A DNA stretch of 64,000 nt, taken from positions 7,936,001 through 8,000,000 of the forward strand of contig NZ_JAGSHX010000006.1 of assembly GCF_018138715.1 (NCBI RefSeq), given 5' to 3'. Position numbers and translations under genes: made by a program. Position 1 is the first letter of the stretch. Every line of letters begins with the position of its first letter. The notes under the pieces are model-generated. The model searched no databases. It saw only the letters and a list, made by a program, of their open reading frames with translations, and was not told the DNA's origin. Of the stretch, positions 33,196-41,725 are shown one piece after another. This stretch comes from Streptomyces asiaticus. GTDB lineage: Bacteria > Actinomycetota > Actinomycetes > Streptomycetales > Streptomycetaceae.

Positions 33196-34008
33196 GTGGA
33201 CGTTGCGATGTTGATCGGGATCGGGCTCCTCACCGGAGTGACGACGGTGCTGTTCGGGTTCGGCGGCGGGTTCGCCGCGGTCCCGGCGGTGGTGTGGGCG
33301 GACGCCGCGCTCGGCGCGGACGCGATGCGGGTGGCGACGGGCACCTCGGCCCTGGTGATGGTGGTGAACGCGGCGTTCGCCACGGCCGTCACACCCCGGC
33401 GCGTGCTCGGCGCCCTCCGCCGCAGCACGGGGCTGCTCCTCCTGCTGGCGGCCGGTGCTACGGCCGGTGCGCTCGCCACCCGCCTCGCCCCACCGGCGCT
33501 GGTCCTCTGGTCGTTCGTCGCGTATGTGGCCATCACCATCGTCGACCTGCTGCTGCGCCCCGGCTTCCTGCGCCCCCGCGCACCCATCGAGGAGCCGGCG
33601 GACGGACCGAGGCCGCTGCCGGCCGTACTCGGCGCCCCCATCGGCGCGGTCGCGGCCTTCCTCGGTGTCGGGGGCAGCGTCATGACCGTCCCCGCGATGA
33701 GGCGCGCCGGGCACACGATGCACGTGGCGAGCGCGCTGGCCAACCCTCTGACCTTGGCCATCGCGCTCCCGGCCACCGCGGTCTCGCTCGCCGGCACCGC
33801 GCTCCCGGCCTCCGCCGGTGCGCACGTCCACCTGGTGGGCCTCGTCGACCCCGGTGCCGCCGCAGCCCTGCTCGCCGGTGCCCTGCCGGTCATCGGAGTG
33901 CTGCGGCGACGCCCACCTCGCATCCCCGACCGGATCTACGCCTGGGCGTACGTGGGGCTGCTCACCGTCGTGGTGGCGGCGATGTCGCTGTCGGACGTCT
34001 CACGGTGA
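33196..34008 (+). CDS. TauE/SafE family sulfite/organosulfonate exporter-like protein
   Basis: A 270-residue protein with about eight transmembrane segments and the TauE internal duplication: 'LIGIGLLTGVTTVLFGFGGG' at the N terminus and 'GAPIGAVAAFLGVGGSVMTV' in the middle. The family exports sulfite, sulfoacetate or taurine-derived anions. GTG 33196 starts at the first helix. Divergent from an AraC regulator; its 3' end overlaps the convergent kinase gene by 9 bases. Substrate not predictable. Confidence 0.88.
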   Translation: MDVAMLIGIGLLTGVTTVLFGFGGGFAAVPAVVWADAALGADAMRVATGTSALVMVVNAAFATAVTPRRVLGALRRSTGLLLLLAAGATAGALATRLAPPALVLWSFVAYVAITIVDLLLRPGFLRPRAPIEEPADGPRPLPAVLGAPIGAVAAFLGVGGSVMTVPAMRRAGHTMHVASALANPLTLAIALPATAVSLAGTALPASAGAHVHLVGLVDPGAAAALLAGALPVIGVLRRRPPRIPDRIYAWAYVGLLTVVVAAMSLSDVSR

Positions 34009-35451
34009 CGGCGGTCCAGGGACCTCGGGTGTCACGGTGTGGGTGGGGAGGCATGCGGTCAGATGTGCGCCGTGGGTGCTCTCCGTGATGTGGAGGGTGC
34101 CCTGGTGGAGGGTGGTGATGTGATGGGCGAGGGCCAGGCCGAGACCGGCGCCGCCGCTGTCTTTGGCGCGGGCGTCGTCGAGGCGGGTGAAGCGTTCGAA
34201 GACGCGGGCATGGTGCTCCAGCGGGATGCCGGGGCCGTCATCGCAGACCTCGAGTATGGCTTGTTGCCGGTCGGGGTGATGGGTGAGGCGGACGGTGATG
34301 GTGCTGGTGGCGTGGCGCTCGGCGTTGTCGAGGAGGTTGCCCAGTACTCGTGCGAGCAGCACCCGGTGACCACGCACAAGGATGGGAGCGTGTGCGGAGG
34401 CATTGCTGAGGTGCAGGTTCACAGCAAGATCGGGTGGCGGGTGACGGCGAGCCACCTCTTCGCGGACGAGGCCTGTGAGGTCGACGTATTCGCGGGTGGC
34501 GGGGCGCATGTCGTGGGTGTGGGCGTCCAAGCGGGCCAGGAGGAGCAGGTCGGTGGTGAGGCGTTGCAATCGGAGGGTGTCGCCGAGTGCGTCGCGGACC
34601 GTGCGCGGCCAGTCGGTGGTGGCCGGTTGGGCGAGGGCGAGTTCGAGCTCGGTGCGGAGTGCGGCCAGAGGAGTGCGCAGTTCATGAGAGGCGTCAGCGA
34701 CAAAGCGTTTCTGCTGCTCGACCGCCGTATACAGGCGGTCCAAGGTTTTGTTCAGCGTGCGGCCCAGTCGACTGATCTCGTTGTCCGCCCGGGGCAGGGG
34801 GACATGCCGGTCGAGGTGGTGCGTGCTGAGTTTGGCGAACTCGGCGCGGATGGCTTCCATCGGCAGCAGCACCCGCCCGGCCGCGTACCAGGCGCTCGCG
34901 CTCGCCACAGCGGTGATGAAAACGACCGCTCCTACCAGCGACCACACAACCATTCGCAGCCGCTCCTGCTCCCGCTGTAGTGGATTTTCCGCCAGCAGTA
35001 CCCAGTTCGGTGCCCGGCCCAAAATCTCGGATTCATCGGCCACCGCGAACCAGTAGGCAGTGGCTCCGTTGAACGGCCACAACGACAGTGCGCCGCCTTT
35101 CGGCTCGGTCAGGAGCCCCTTCCAAGCCGGCGGCATCGAGTCCCAGCGGCAGATGTAGGCGCGACCCGGCACACTCGCCTCATCCCGCACCTCAAAAGGC
35201 TTGTTGCACGGTCTCAGCACGCGATCGAGATCGTAATTGTGGTGCGCGAGGGCCAGGTTTTCGGCTGAGAACCTGGTCTTCGGGGCAGCTTGGCGCAAGA
35301 GGCTTGTCCGTACCGCCACAGCGGCAACGGCCGCGATTCCGGTCAGAGGCACGGCCACCAGGAGAGCGACGAGCAGAGCGGCCCGGACCCGGATGGTAGA
35401 CGGCCGCAGCGTTCTCCGGATGATACGGCGGGTTCTCCCGCGGGCGGTCAT
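34000..35451 (-). CDS. OmpR-type sensor histidine kinase (HAMP, HisKA)
   Basis: A 483-residue kinase. TM1 about 22-45, an extracellular sensor of about 110 residues with two Cys ('LRPCNKPFE', 'RAYICRWDS'), TM2 about 165-190, HAMP, then 'FVADASHELRTPLAALR' (phospho-His), 'LLDNAERHA' (N box), 'DDGPGIP' and 'GGAGLGLALAHHI' (G boxes). The start overlaps the regulator stop. It ends tail-to-tail with the TauE gene. It lies beside two Cys-rich peptide genes and could sense peptide or envelope state; that link rests on position only. Confidence 0.93.
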   Translation of the reverse strand: MTARGRTRRIIRRTLRPSTIRVRAALLVALLVAVPLTGIAAVAAVAVRTSLLRQAAPKTRFSAENLALAHHNYDLDRVLRPCNKPFEVRDEASVPGRAYICRWDSMPPAWKGLLTEPKGGALSLWPFNGATAYWFAVADESEILGRAPNWVLLAENPLQREQERLRMVVWSLVGAVVFITAVASASAWYAAGRVLLPMEAIRAEFAKLSTHHLDRHVPLPRADNEISRLGRTLNKTLDRLYTAVEQQKRFVADASHELRTPLAALRTELELALAQPATTDWPRTVRDALGDTLRLQRLTTDLLLLARLDAHTHDMRPATREYVDLTGLVREEVARRHPPPDLAVNLHLSNASAHAPILVRGHRVLLARVLGNLLDNAERHATSTITVRLTHHPDRQQAILEVCDDGPGIPLEHHARVFERFTRLDDARAKDSGGAGLGLALAHHITTLHQGTLHITESTHGAHLTACLPTHTVTPEVPGPPSP

Positions 35452-36131
35452 GCGGAAGCGGGACCGGCATCGAGACGGTAGCCGCACCCGCGCACTGTCT
35501 GAATGGTGTGCACGCCGAACGGAGTATCGATCTTGCGGCGCAGCGCACTGATGTAAACCTCGACGATGTTGATGTCGCCGTCGAAGTCGTTGTCCCAGAC
35601 GTGTTCCAGGACCTCGGTCTTGGCGACTACCTCGCCACGGCGGCGGGCGAGGTACTCCAGTACCGAGAACTCCCTGGCCGTCAGTGCCAGCACCGCCTCC
35701 CCGCGGCGGCAGCGTCGTGCGGCCGGATCGATATGTAAGTCCCCGACCTCGAAAGCCGCCGGGCGTTCGCGCTGGCCACGACGGATCAGAGCCCTCAGCC
35801 GGGCGGTCAGCGCCACGAAGGAAAAGGGCTTGGTGACGTAGTCGTCCGCACCGGTGTCCAGCCCTTCAGCTTCGTCGTACTCACCGTCCTTCGCGGTGAG
35901 CATCAGCACCGGCGTCCACACATCCGCCTCGCGCAGCCGAGCGCACAGTCGGAAGCCGTTCAGCCCGGGCAGCATCACATCGACAACGGCGGCGTCATAG
36001 GCGTTCTCCATCGCCAGCTCCAGACCGCGAGGCCCCTCATAAGCCAAGTCGACCGCAAAGCCCTCACCGGTCAGCCCCCGTCTGAGTAAGCCGGCCAGAC
36101 GTCGATCGTCTTCCACCACGAGAATCCGCAT
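35448..36131 (-). CDS. OmpR/PhoB-type response regulator
   Basis: A 227-residue regulator: receiver 'MRILVVEDDRRLAGLLRRGL' with acceptor Asp in 'AAVVDVMLPGLNGF' (about Asp51) and Lys in 'DDYVTKPFS', then a winged helix with 'LTAREFSVLEYLARR' and 'VEVYISALRRKID...TVRGCGYRL'. ATG 36131 begins the receiver directly; the longer frame adds six unlikely residues. It precedes the kinase gene with 4-base overlap. Divergent from the small secreted peptide gene about 200 bases away, which may be a target. Confidence 0.93.
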   Translation of the reverse strand: MRILVVEDDRRLAGLLRRGLTGEGFAVDLAYEGPRGLELAMENAYDAAVVDVMLPGLNGFRLCARLREADVWTPVLMLTAKDGEYDEAEGLDTGADDYVTKPFSFVALTARLRALIRRGQRERPAAFEVGDLHIDPAARRCRRGEAVLALTAREFSVLEYLARRRGEVVAKTEVLEHVWDNDFDGDINIVEVYISALRRKIDTPFGVHTIQTVRGCGYRLDAGPASA

Positions 36132-36335
36132 CCCCACAGCATCCCGCACTCTCGCTGAATCAGACCAGAAGGAACCTCAGCAACCTTCAGCCTCCCCCCA
36201 GGCCCACCATGGCAGCATCCCTTGGCAGCGGCCTGAGGACCGGCTGGTCCCTGAGCCGAATTGCTCGCAGTTCTCTTCGACAAGAACGACATGGCAATCA
36301 CAAGCTGCGTACCAGGAACCAGCAGGGAGAAAACA

Positions 36336-36626
36336 GTGTTGAAACGTCTTGGCGCATTTGCCGGCAGCATGACATTGGGCGGGCTTCTGCTGCTGACCGC
36401 CGCCCCCAACTCTCAGGCAGCGGTGAGCGGGTGCTGGGCGGATAAGGCCGACAGCGCGACGGGGCAGGGAGGCTGCGACAACGTCACTGGAAGCAGTACC
36501 TGGCGGGTCGGTTGGATCTGTAGCGGTAACTACAGGTGGACGGAATGGGATAACTTCCCGGGATTCGTCACAGCCTCGTGCGCCAGCGGAACCTTGACCC
36601 ACATCTGGGTCGACCGCAGGCAATGA
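36336..36626 (+). CDS. Small secreted Cys-containing protein
   Basis: A 96-residue precursor: signal peptide about 1-30 ('LGAFAGSMTLGGLLLLTAAP', then 'NSQAA'), and a mature domain of about 66 residues with four Cys ('VSGCWADK', 'GQGGCDN', 'VGWICSG', 'VTASCAS'), likely two disulfides, and many Trp. I recognise no family. The start is GTG 36336 (or TTG 36339), both well placed after GGGAG at 36325. It lies 123 bases before a second Cys-rich peptide gene and opposite the two-component system. Confidence 0.7.
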   Translation: MLKRLGAFAGSMTLGGLLLLTAAPNSQAAVSGCWADKADSATGQGGCDNVTGSSTWRVGWICSGNYRWTEWDNFPGFVTASCASGTLTHIWVDRRQ

Positions 36627-36749
36627 TATCTGCCCCGGCTTCAGGCCGTCTGCCCTGGAACACCGCCGCCCAACTGCCGCACAGTGCCTGCGCGAATCGC
36701 CAACAATCCTGCGCGGACCGACAATTCTCACCGGAACCGGGAGCGTGAC

Positions 36750-37172
36750 ATGCGAAAGCAGCTCGAGAAACTCGGAAGCAAACTCCTCGACCGCCTGGTA
36801 CCGCAGCTGGAGGCCTCGGCAGCCAGCCAGGCGTGCGAAGACTGCTACCGCTGCGTGCGGGGGACCGGCTGTCCTGACGGCACGTATGGGCAGATCCGGC
36901 TCGAGTGCCACGACGGGACCACCGCCTGGCACTACGACAGCTGCGGCGTCCAGTGTCGAAGCGGCCAAGGAGGTGCGCCTTTACGGGATTGGCGCATTTC
37001 TGCAGGGAAGAATGCTCGCCGACCGACGCGCCACGAACTCCGCGAGACGGAACCTGGACCGGCGCGAGGCCCTCGTCCAGTCGGGCCTCGCCCTGTTCGC
37101 CGCGCTCGTCTCCGGTGGTGGTCTGATCTGGGCGGTCATCTCGGCCCGTTCGGGACACCTCTCGCTCGGTGA
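36750..37172 (+). CDS. Cys-rich peptide precursor, RiPP-like, 3' end fused to foreign sequence
   Basis: The first 69 codons look like a leader-core peptide: a helical, Leu-rich leader 'KQLEKLGSKLLDRLVPQLEA' ending at small residues, then a core with seven Cys (29, 32, 35, 41, 53, 65, 69), for example 'ACEDCYRCVRGTGCP' and 'YDSCGVQC'. It has no Sec signal, so export would need a dedicated transporter. ATG 36750 has GGGAG upstream. After codon 69 the frame runs through ABC-transporter DNA in the wrong frame to 37172, so the native stop was lost by a deletion. The product is probably aberrant. The assignment to modified or disulfide-rich peptides is inference. Confidence 0.6.
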   Translation: MRKQLEKLGSKLLDRLVPQLEASAASQACEDCYRCVRGTGCPDGTYGQIRLECHDGTTAWHYDSCGVQCRSGQGGAPLRDWRISAGKNARRPTRHELRETEPGPARGPRPVGPRPVRRARLRWWSDLGGHLGPFGTPLAR

Positions 37173-37560
37173 CATCACGATCTTTATCGCGGCGGTGGCC
37201 GGAGTGCAGAGTTCCCTCGTCGCCGTCGCGGGACATCTGTCCAGTTCACACCATGCGCTGATGATGTTCGACCACTACCGTGCGGTGATCACTGCGGGAG
37301 CCGATCTGCCGGTGGCCGCCTCACCTCGACCGCTGCCCGCCCTACGGCGAGGAATCGAGTTCCGGGACGTGTGGTTCCGTTACTCCGAGGAACACCCCTG
37401 GGTCCTGGCGGGCGTCAACCTCTCGATTCCTCACGGGAAGGCGCTGGCCCTTGTCGGACTGAACGGTTCCGGAAAGTCCACCCTGGTCAAACTGATCTGC
37501 AGATTCTACGACCCCACCCGGGGTGCCATCCTCTGGGACGGCGTGGATCTGCGCGCGCGG
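36955..37560 (+). pseudogene. ABC exporter gene fragment (part of membrane domain plus half of ATPase domain)
   Basis: In the frame reading 'AAKEVRLYGIGAFLQGRM' the sequence is an ABC exporter of the lantibiotic/peptide type: last membrane helices ('LFAALVSGGGLIWAVI'), 'GIEFRDVWFRY' and Walker A 'VGLNGSGKSTL'. It stops making sense after 'GAILWDGVDLR': the Q-loop, signature LSGGQ, Walker B and H-loop are missing. The 5' half is also gone; the fragment begins inside the Cys-rich peptide gene. It cannot work as a transporter. Confidence 0.85.
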
Positions 37561-37888
37561 CGGGCGGCTCGCCGCGGGGCGGGTGGTCGTGGTGGAGCGG
37601 ATGGTGAAGAGGGAGCGGTGGACCCGGCGCCCTTTCCACCGGGACATCGGGCCGGCGCAAGGGGCGAAGCTGCGTTGGTTCATCAAGCGGATAGCCGCCA
37701 TGCCCGGCGACCCGGTGCCGCAGGGGGGAGTGGCCCCTCATGAGCGGACGCCTGGAGGCACCGTTCCGTCCGGCAAGCTCGTCCTTCTCGGTGACAACCC
37801 CTCGGTGAGCTACGACTCGCGGCAAGCTGGGTACTTCCCGGCGGAGCGTGTGCTGGGCACCGTGCTGTTCAGAAGCCAACAGCCGTAA
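37556..37888 (+). pseudogene. S26 signal peptidase gene fragment lacking the catalytic Ser region
   Basis: Following the ABC fragment in a different frame, 'RGGRLAAGRVVVVERM', 'WFIKRIAAMPGDPVP' and 'GKLVLLGDNPSVSYDSRQAG' are the Lys-containing and C-terminal boxes of type I (S26) signal peptidases. The N-terminal anchor and the S-M-x-P-T-L serine box are absent, so it is inactive. Such peptidase genes accompany ABC exporters and small Cys-rich peptides in actinomycetes. Confidence 0.85.
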
Positions 37889-37953
37889 CAAGCGGAATAT
37901 CGTCGGCACGGTCCTTGTTGCTCGCCAGTATTGATCAACAAGGAGGAGACCCC

Positions 37954-38943
37954 ATGCCTGCGGTCCTTCGGCCCCGCGCGCTACGTTCCGGCGACCTCGT
38001 GGTCGTCACCGCGCCCTCGGGCCAGCTCGAGCCGGGTGAGGAACCACTGCTCGCCCGCGGTGTGGCGATACTCGAGCGGATGGGTTTCCGCGTGCGGGTC
38101 AGCCCGATGGTCGACCCGGCGCGGAATCGCTGGTGGGCATCGGGCACTCCGGCGGAGCAGGCCGATGAACTCAATGCTTTGCTCCGGGACCCGGAGGTGC
38201 GGGCCATCGTCGCGCATACCGGTGGACAGGCGACCATCGGCTATCTCGATTTGATCGATCTGGACGCGATCCGGGCCGACCCGAAACCGATCCTCGGCTA
38301 CAGCGATATCTCGCTGCTGCACATGGCGTTGTACGCCAAGACCGGCCTCGTCGGCTTCCACGCCGATATCGCCACCCACGGTTTCGGCGGCGATTGGTAC
38401 ACGCTGGGCGACGAGGCCCGTCGCTCCGAGCTCGTCGACCTCTACACCCGTGTGCTGACCAAGGCCGAGGCGCCGGGCGCGCTGCCGGCGAGGGGGGCTT
38501 GGGAAACCTGGCGGCCGGGCCGCGCGCAGGGACCACTGTTCGGCGGTTTGCTGAACCGCCTGGTCCTCCTCCAGGCGACACCGTTCGCGCCGGCCCCCGA
38601 ACGGTTCGAGGGCGCCGTGTTGTTCTGGGAGGAGGTGCAGCGGCCGGTCTCGCGGATCTGGAACGACCTGCATACCCTGCGGCTGTCCGGTGTGCTGGAC
38701 CGGATCGCGGGCATGGTGGTCGGCATCCCGACCGAGGTCACGCCCCACGAGGGTGGCGGAGCGCACGCAGGTCTACGCGACGTGGTACTCAATGTCCTGG
38801 CGCAGCGTGACATCCCGGTCCTCGCCCAGGTCGACTTCGGTCACACCTCGCCCAACCTGCCGCTGCCCATCGGCGTCCGCGCACACGTGGACGCGGACAA
38901 CCGGAGGCTGTCCCTGCTCGAGTCGGCGGTCGCGGAAGGCTGA
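37954..38943 (+). CDS. S66 family LD-carboxypeptidase-like protein
   Basis: A 329-residue cytoplasmic protein of the LdcA/MccF family. 'SGDLVVVTAPSGQLEPGEE' starts it; 'AHTGGQATIGYLDLIDLD' is the nucleophile-elbow region, 'PKPILGYSDISLLHMALY' follows, and 'LFWEEVQRPVSRIW' (Glu) and 'DFGHTSPNLPLPIG' (His) supply the other catalytic residues. In LdcA and MccF the nucleophile is Ser after G-G; here that stretch is G-G-Q-A-T. ATG 37954 has AAGGAGGAG 6 bases upstream. Roles in the family are murein tetrapeptide trimming or cleavage of microcin-like nucleotide peptides (immunity); its place next to peptide-locus remnants makes the latter worth considering. Confidence 0.87.
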   Translation: MPAVLRPRALRSGDLVVVTAPSGQLEPGEEPLLARGVAILERMGFRVRVSPMVDPARNRWWASGTPAEQADELNALLRDPEVRAIVAHTGGQATIGYLDLIDLDAIRADPKPILGYSDISLLHMALYAKTGLVGFHADIATHGFGGDWYTLGDEARRSELVDLYTRVLTKAEAPGALPARGAWETWRPGRAQGPLFGGLLNRLVLLQATPFAPAPERFEGAVLFWEEVQRPVSRIWNDLHTLRLSGVLDRIAGMVVGIPTEVTPHEGGGAHAGLRDVVLNVLAQRDIPVLAQVDFGHTSPNLPLPIGVRAHVDADNRRLSLLESAVAEG

Positions 38944-38968
38944 GTGAAGGATTTCCGGAGCCGACCAC

Positions 38969-41725
38969 TCAGTCCCGCATGATCTCGGGCTCGTGCCGGC
39001 GCAGCAGGCGGGCCACCGCGAAGCCGCAGATCAGTCCGATCGCCAGGAGCACACCCAGGTCGATGCCCCACTGGGCGACGGTGTGGGCCCACAGCGGGTC
39101 GAGCTCGTCCGGCTTGTCGAGGTTCCAGGGCGGCATGGTGTGCGCGAGGTCGAGTGTGGTCCCGGCACCGGCGACCGCCCAGCGGGCGGGCATCAGCCAG
39201 CCGAGCTGTTCGATGCCCGGCGAGTCGAACAGCTTGAAGAGGACTCCGGTGAAGACGACCTGGACGACGGCGAACATCACGAGCAGCGGCATGGTCTTCT
39301 CCGGGGTCCTCACGAGCGCGGAGATGACCAGACCGAACAGCATGGTGGTGAAGCCCAGCGCACTGATGACCACGCAGACCTCGACCGCCGTGGGCATGAG
39401 CAGCCCCTGGGCGGGCAGTTGGCGGACGGAGAAGCCGATCGCGCAGATGACGACGCTCTGCATCGTGGTGATCAGACCGAGGACGATCACCTTTGACATC
39501 AGATACGCGGAGCGGGACAGACCCGTGGCTCTCTCCCGTTCGTAGATCACCCGTTCCTTGATCAATTCACGTACGGAGTTGGCCGCGCCGGAGAAGCACA
39601 TGCCGACGACCAGCACCAGCAGAATGGTTCCGGACTCCTGGTTGTAGCGGAAACCGCTGTTGGGCGGTGGCGGGGCGAGGCCGTATTTCGCCGGAATCAG
39701 ACAGCTCACTCCGCCCAGCACGGCGGGGAGCAGCAGCATCAGCGCCATGAAGCCCTTGTCGGAGGCGATGACCGACACATAGCGGCACATCAGCGTCCAC
39801 AACTGGCCGATCCAGCCCTGTGGTTTGGACTGTAGAGCCCGTGCGGGCGGCTGTGTCGCGGGGGTGCCCGGCTGCTGCGGCGGTACGGCCGAGTCGATCT
39901 CCGCGATGCACCGGTCGTACTGCCGGGAGGCCCGCCAGCGCCCGCCCCAGTCGTCCTCGCGATGGTTCTCGAAGGCGGAGAAGACATCGGCCCAGCTCTC
40001 GTGACCGAAGTAGTCCAGGGCCTCGCCCGGGGGGCCGAAGTACGCCACGGAGCCGTCGGGCGCCATGACCAACACCCGGTCACACAAGGACAGTTCGGCG
40101 ACCGAGTGCGTCACCACCAGCACGGTGCGGCCGTCGTCGGCGAGCTCCCGCAGCAGCTTCATCACATCACGGTCCAGGCCCGGGTCCAGACCGGAGGTGG
40201 GCTCGTCGAGGAAGAGCAGGGAGGGCTTGGTCAGCAGTTCCAGGGCCACGGACACCCGCTTGCGCTGACCGCCGGAGAGTGAGGCGACCTTCTTGGCCCG
40301 GTGGACGTCGAGTTTGAGCTCCTGTAGCACCTCGTCGATACGGGCCTTGCGCTCGGCCGCCTTGGTGTCACCGGGGAAGCGGAGCGTGGCGGCGTACTTC
40401 AGAGCGGTGTCGACGGTCAGTTCCTTGTGCAGGATGTCATCCTGCGGGACCAGGCCGATACGGCGGCGCAACTCGGCGAACTGGGCGTAGAGATCGCGGT
40501 GGTCGTAGAGCACCTGACCACGGTCGGCGGGCCGGTAGCCGGTGAGCGCGCGCAGCAGGGTGGACTTCCCGGAGCCCGACGGCCCGATCACCGCGACCAG
40601 CGACTTCTCGGGGACACCGAACGAGACGTCGTTCAGGATGGTCTTACCGCGCCCGACGGTCACCGTCAGGTTGCGGGCGGTGAAGGAGACCTCACCGGTG
40701 TCGACGAACTCCTCCAGCCGGTCTCCGGCGAGTCGGAAGGTGGAGTGGCCGACGCCGACGATGTCGTACGGGCCGATGACCTGGCGGTGTACGGGCTGCC
40801 CGTTGACATAGGTGCCGTTGTGACTGCCGAGGTCGACGATTTCGAAGCGGCCACCGGGCAGGGGCCGGAACTCGGCGTGGTGGCGGGAGACATACGGGCC
40901 CTCCACCACGAGTTCGTTCTCCGGCGCGCGACCGATACGCAGCCGTTGGCCCAGGTCGAGTCGGTGGACGCCCGAGGGGTCCCGGTCGATGAAAAGGGAC
41001 GCGGCGGTCCCACGGGGGTCGGCCGCGGATCCTTCGGGCCGGTCGGTGTCCCGGGCGTCGCCCGTGTCCAGGGGAGTCCGGGGAGCCGCGGCACGGGTGA
41101 GGTCGGACGCGGCGGGGTGGGGGAGGGGCCGGAACAGGTCGTCGCCGTGGACTGCCGCCGCCCCCGCGGCGGCTCCCGGGGCCTCCCCCGCCCGGGGGCC
41201 GGGCACCACCGGGGGTGTGGCGGCGGCCGCCGCCGAGGTGCCCCGATCCGTGGCACCCCGCGCCTGGGGACGGGACTCGCCCTGGGGCAGCCCCGCGCGT
41301 ATCCGAGGGTCGGCACGGGCCTGAGCGTCGGCACGGACCTGCGCGTCGGCACGGGCCTGGGCGTCAGCACGGGCCTGGGCGTCGGCACGGACCTGCGCGT
41401 CGGCACGCACATGAGCGTCACCCACCGCCGCCGGGGCTCCGGTGAAGTCCAGCCGCATGCCGGTGGAGACGTCTCCCAGCCGGATGATCGAACCGTGGCC
41501 GATCTCGATCCGCTGGATACGACGCCCTTCGGCGAACGTGCCGTTCGCGCTGCCGAGGTCCTCGATGACCCACGTCCCGCCGTCACAACGGATGATCAGG
41601 TGCCGCCGGGAGACCCGGCGGTCGATGAACGAGATGTCGGCCTGCTGGTCGCGCCCGATGGTGTAGCTCCGGGACGCGTCCAACGTCCAGGTGCGTCCAT
41701 TGGCATGCAGTACAAGTTCCGGCAC
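38969..41725 (-). CDS. FHA-domain ABC transporter (ATPase and permease fused)
   Basis: A protein of about 918 residues like Mycobacterium tuberculosis Rv1747. FHA 1 at about 1-95 ('SYTIGRDQQADISF', 'DLGSANGTF'); a low-complexity linker with six R-A-D-A-Q-[AV] repeats (about 105-140); FHA 2 at about 250-335 ('RLRIGRAPENELVVEGPYVS', 'DLGSHNGTYVNG'). An ABCG-type ATPase at about 350-570 has Walker A 'GPSGSGKST', signature 'LSGGQRKR' and 'LLFLDEPTSGLDPG'; six C-terminal transmembrane segments follow (about 690-910). FHA domains bind phosphothreonine, so a Ser/Thr kinase probably regulates export. GTG 41725 ('VPELVLHANGRTWTL') matches the family start. Substrate unknown; lipid or glycan export is suspected for the family. 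Confidence 0.92.
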   Translation of the reverse strand: MPELVLHANGRTWTLDASRSYTIGRDQQADISFIDRRVSRRHLIIRCDGGTWVIEDLGSANGTFAEGRRIQRIEIGHGSIIRLGDVSTGMRLDFTGAPAAVGDAHVRADAQVRADAQARADAQARADAQVRADAQARADPRIRAGLPQGESRPQARGATDRGTSAAAAATPPVVPGPRAGEAPGAAAGAAAVHGDDLFRPLPHPAASDLTRAAAPRTPLDTGDARDTDRPEGSAADPRGTAASLFIDRDPSGVHRLDLGQRLRIGRAPENELVVEGPYVSRHHAEFRPLPGGRFEIVDLGSHNGTYVNGQPVHRQVIGPYDIVGVGHSTFRLAGDRLEEFVDTGEVSFTARNLTVTVGRGKTILNDVSFGVPEKSLVAVIGPSGSGKSTLLRALTGYRPADRGQVLYDHRDLYAQFAELRRRIGLVPQDDILHKELTVDTALKYAATLRFPGDTKAAERKARIDEVLQELKLDVHRAKKVASLSGGQRKRVSVALELLTKPSLLFLDEPTSGLDPGLDRDVMKLLRELADDGRTVLVVTHSVAELSLCDRVLVMAPDGSVAYFGPPGEALDYFGHESWADVFSAFENHREDDWGGRWRASRQYDRCIAEIDSAVPPQQPGTPATQPPARALQSKPQGWIGQLWTLMCRYVSVIASDKGFMALMLLLPAVLGGVSCLIPAKYGLAPPPPNSGFRYNQESGTILLVLVVGMCFSGAANSVRELIKERVIYERERATGLSRSAYLMSKVIVLGLITTMQSVVICAIGFSVRQLPAQGLLMPTAVEVCVVISALGFTTMLFGLVISALVRTPEKTMPLLVMFAVVQVVFTGVLFKLFDSPGIEQLGWLMPARWAVAGAGTTLDLAHTMPPWNLDKPDELDPLWAHTVAQWGIDLGVLLAIGLICGFAVARLLRRHEPEIMRD
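41313..41412 (-). repeat. 18-bp tandem repeat, about 5-6 units, in the FHA-ABC linker
   Basis: Imperfect 18-base units of the type GCGTCGGCACGGGCCTGG (plus strand) encode the R-A-D-A-Q-[AV] linker between the two FHA domains. Six-codon period. Confidence 0.92.
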
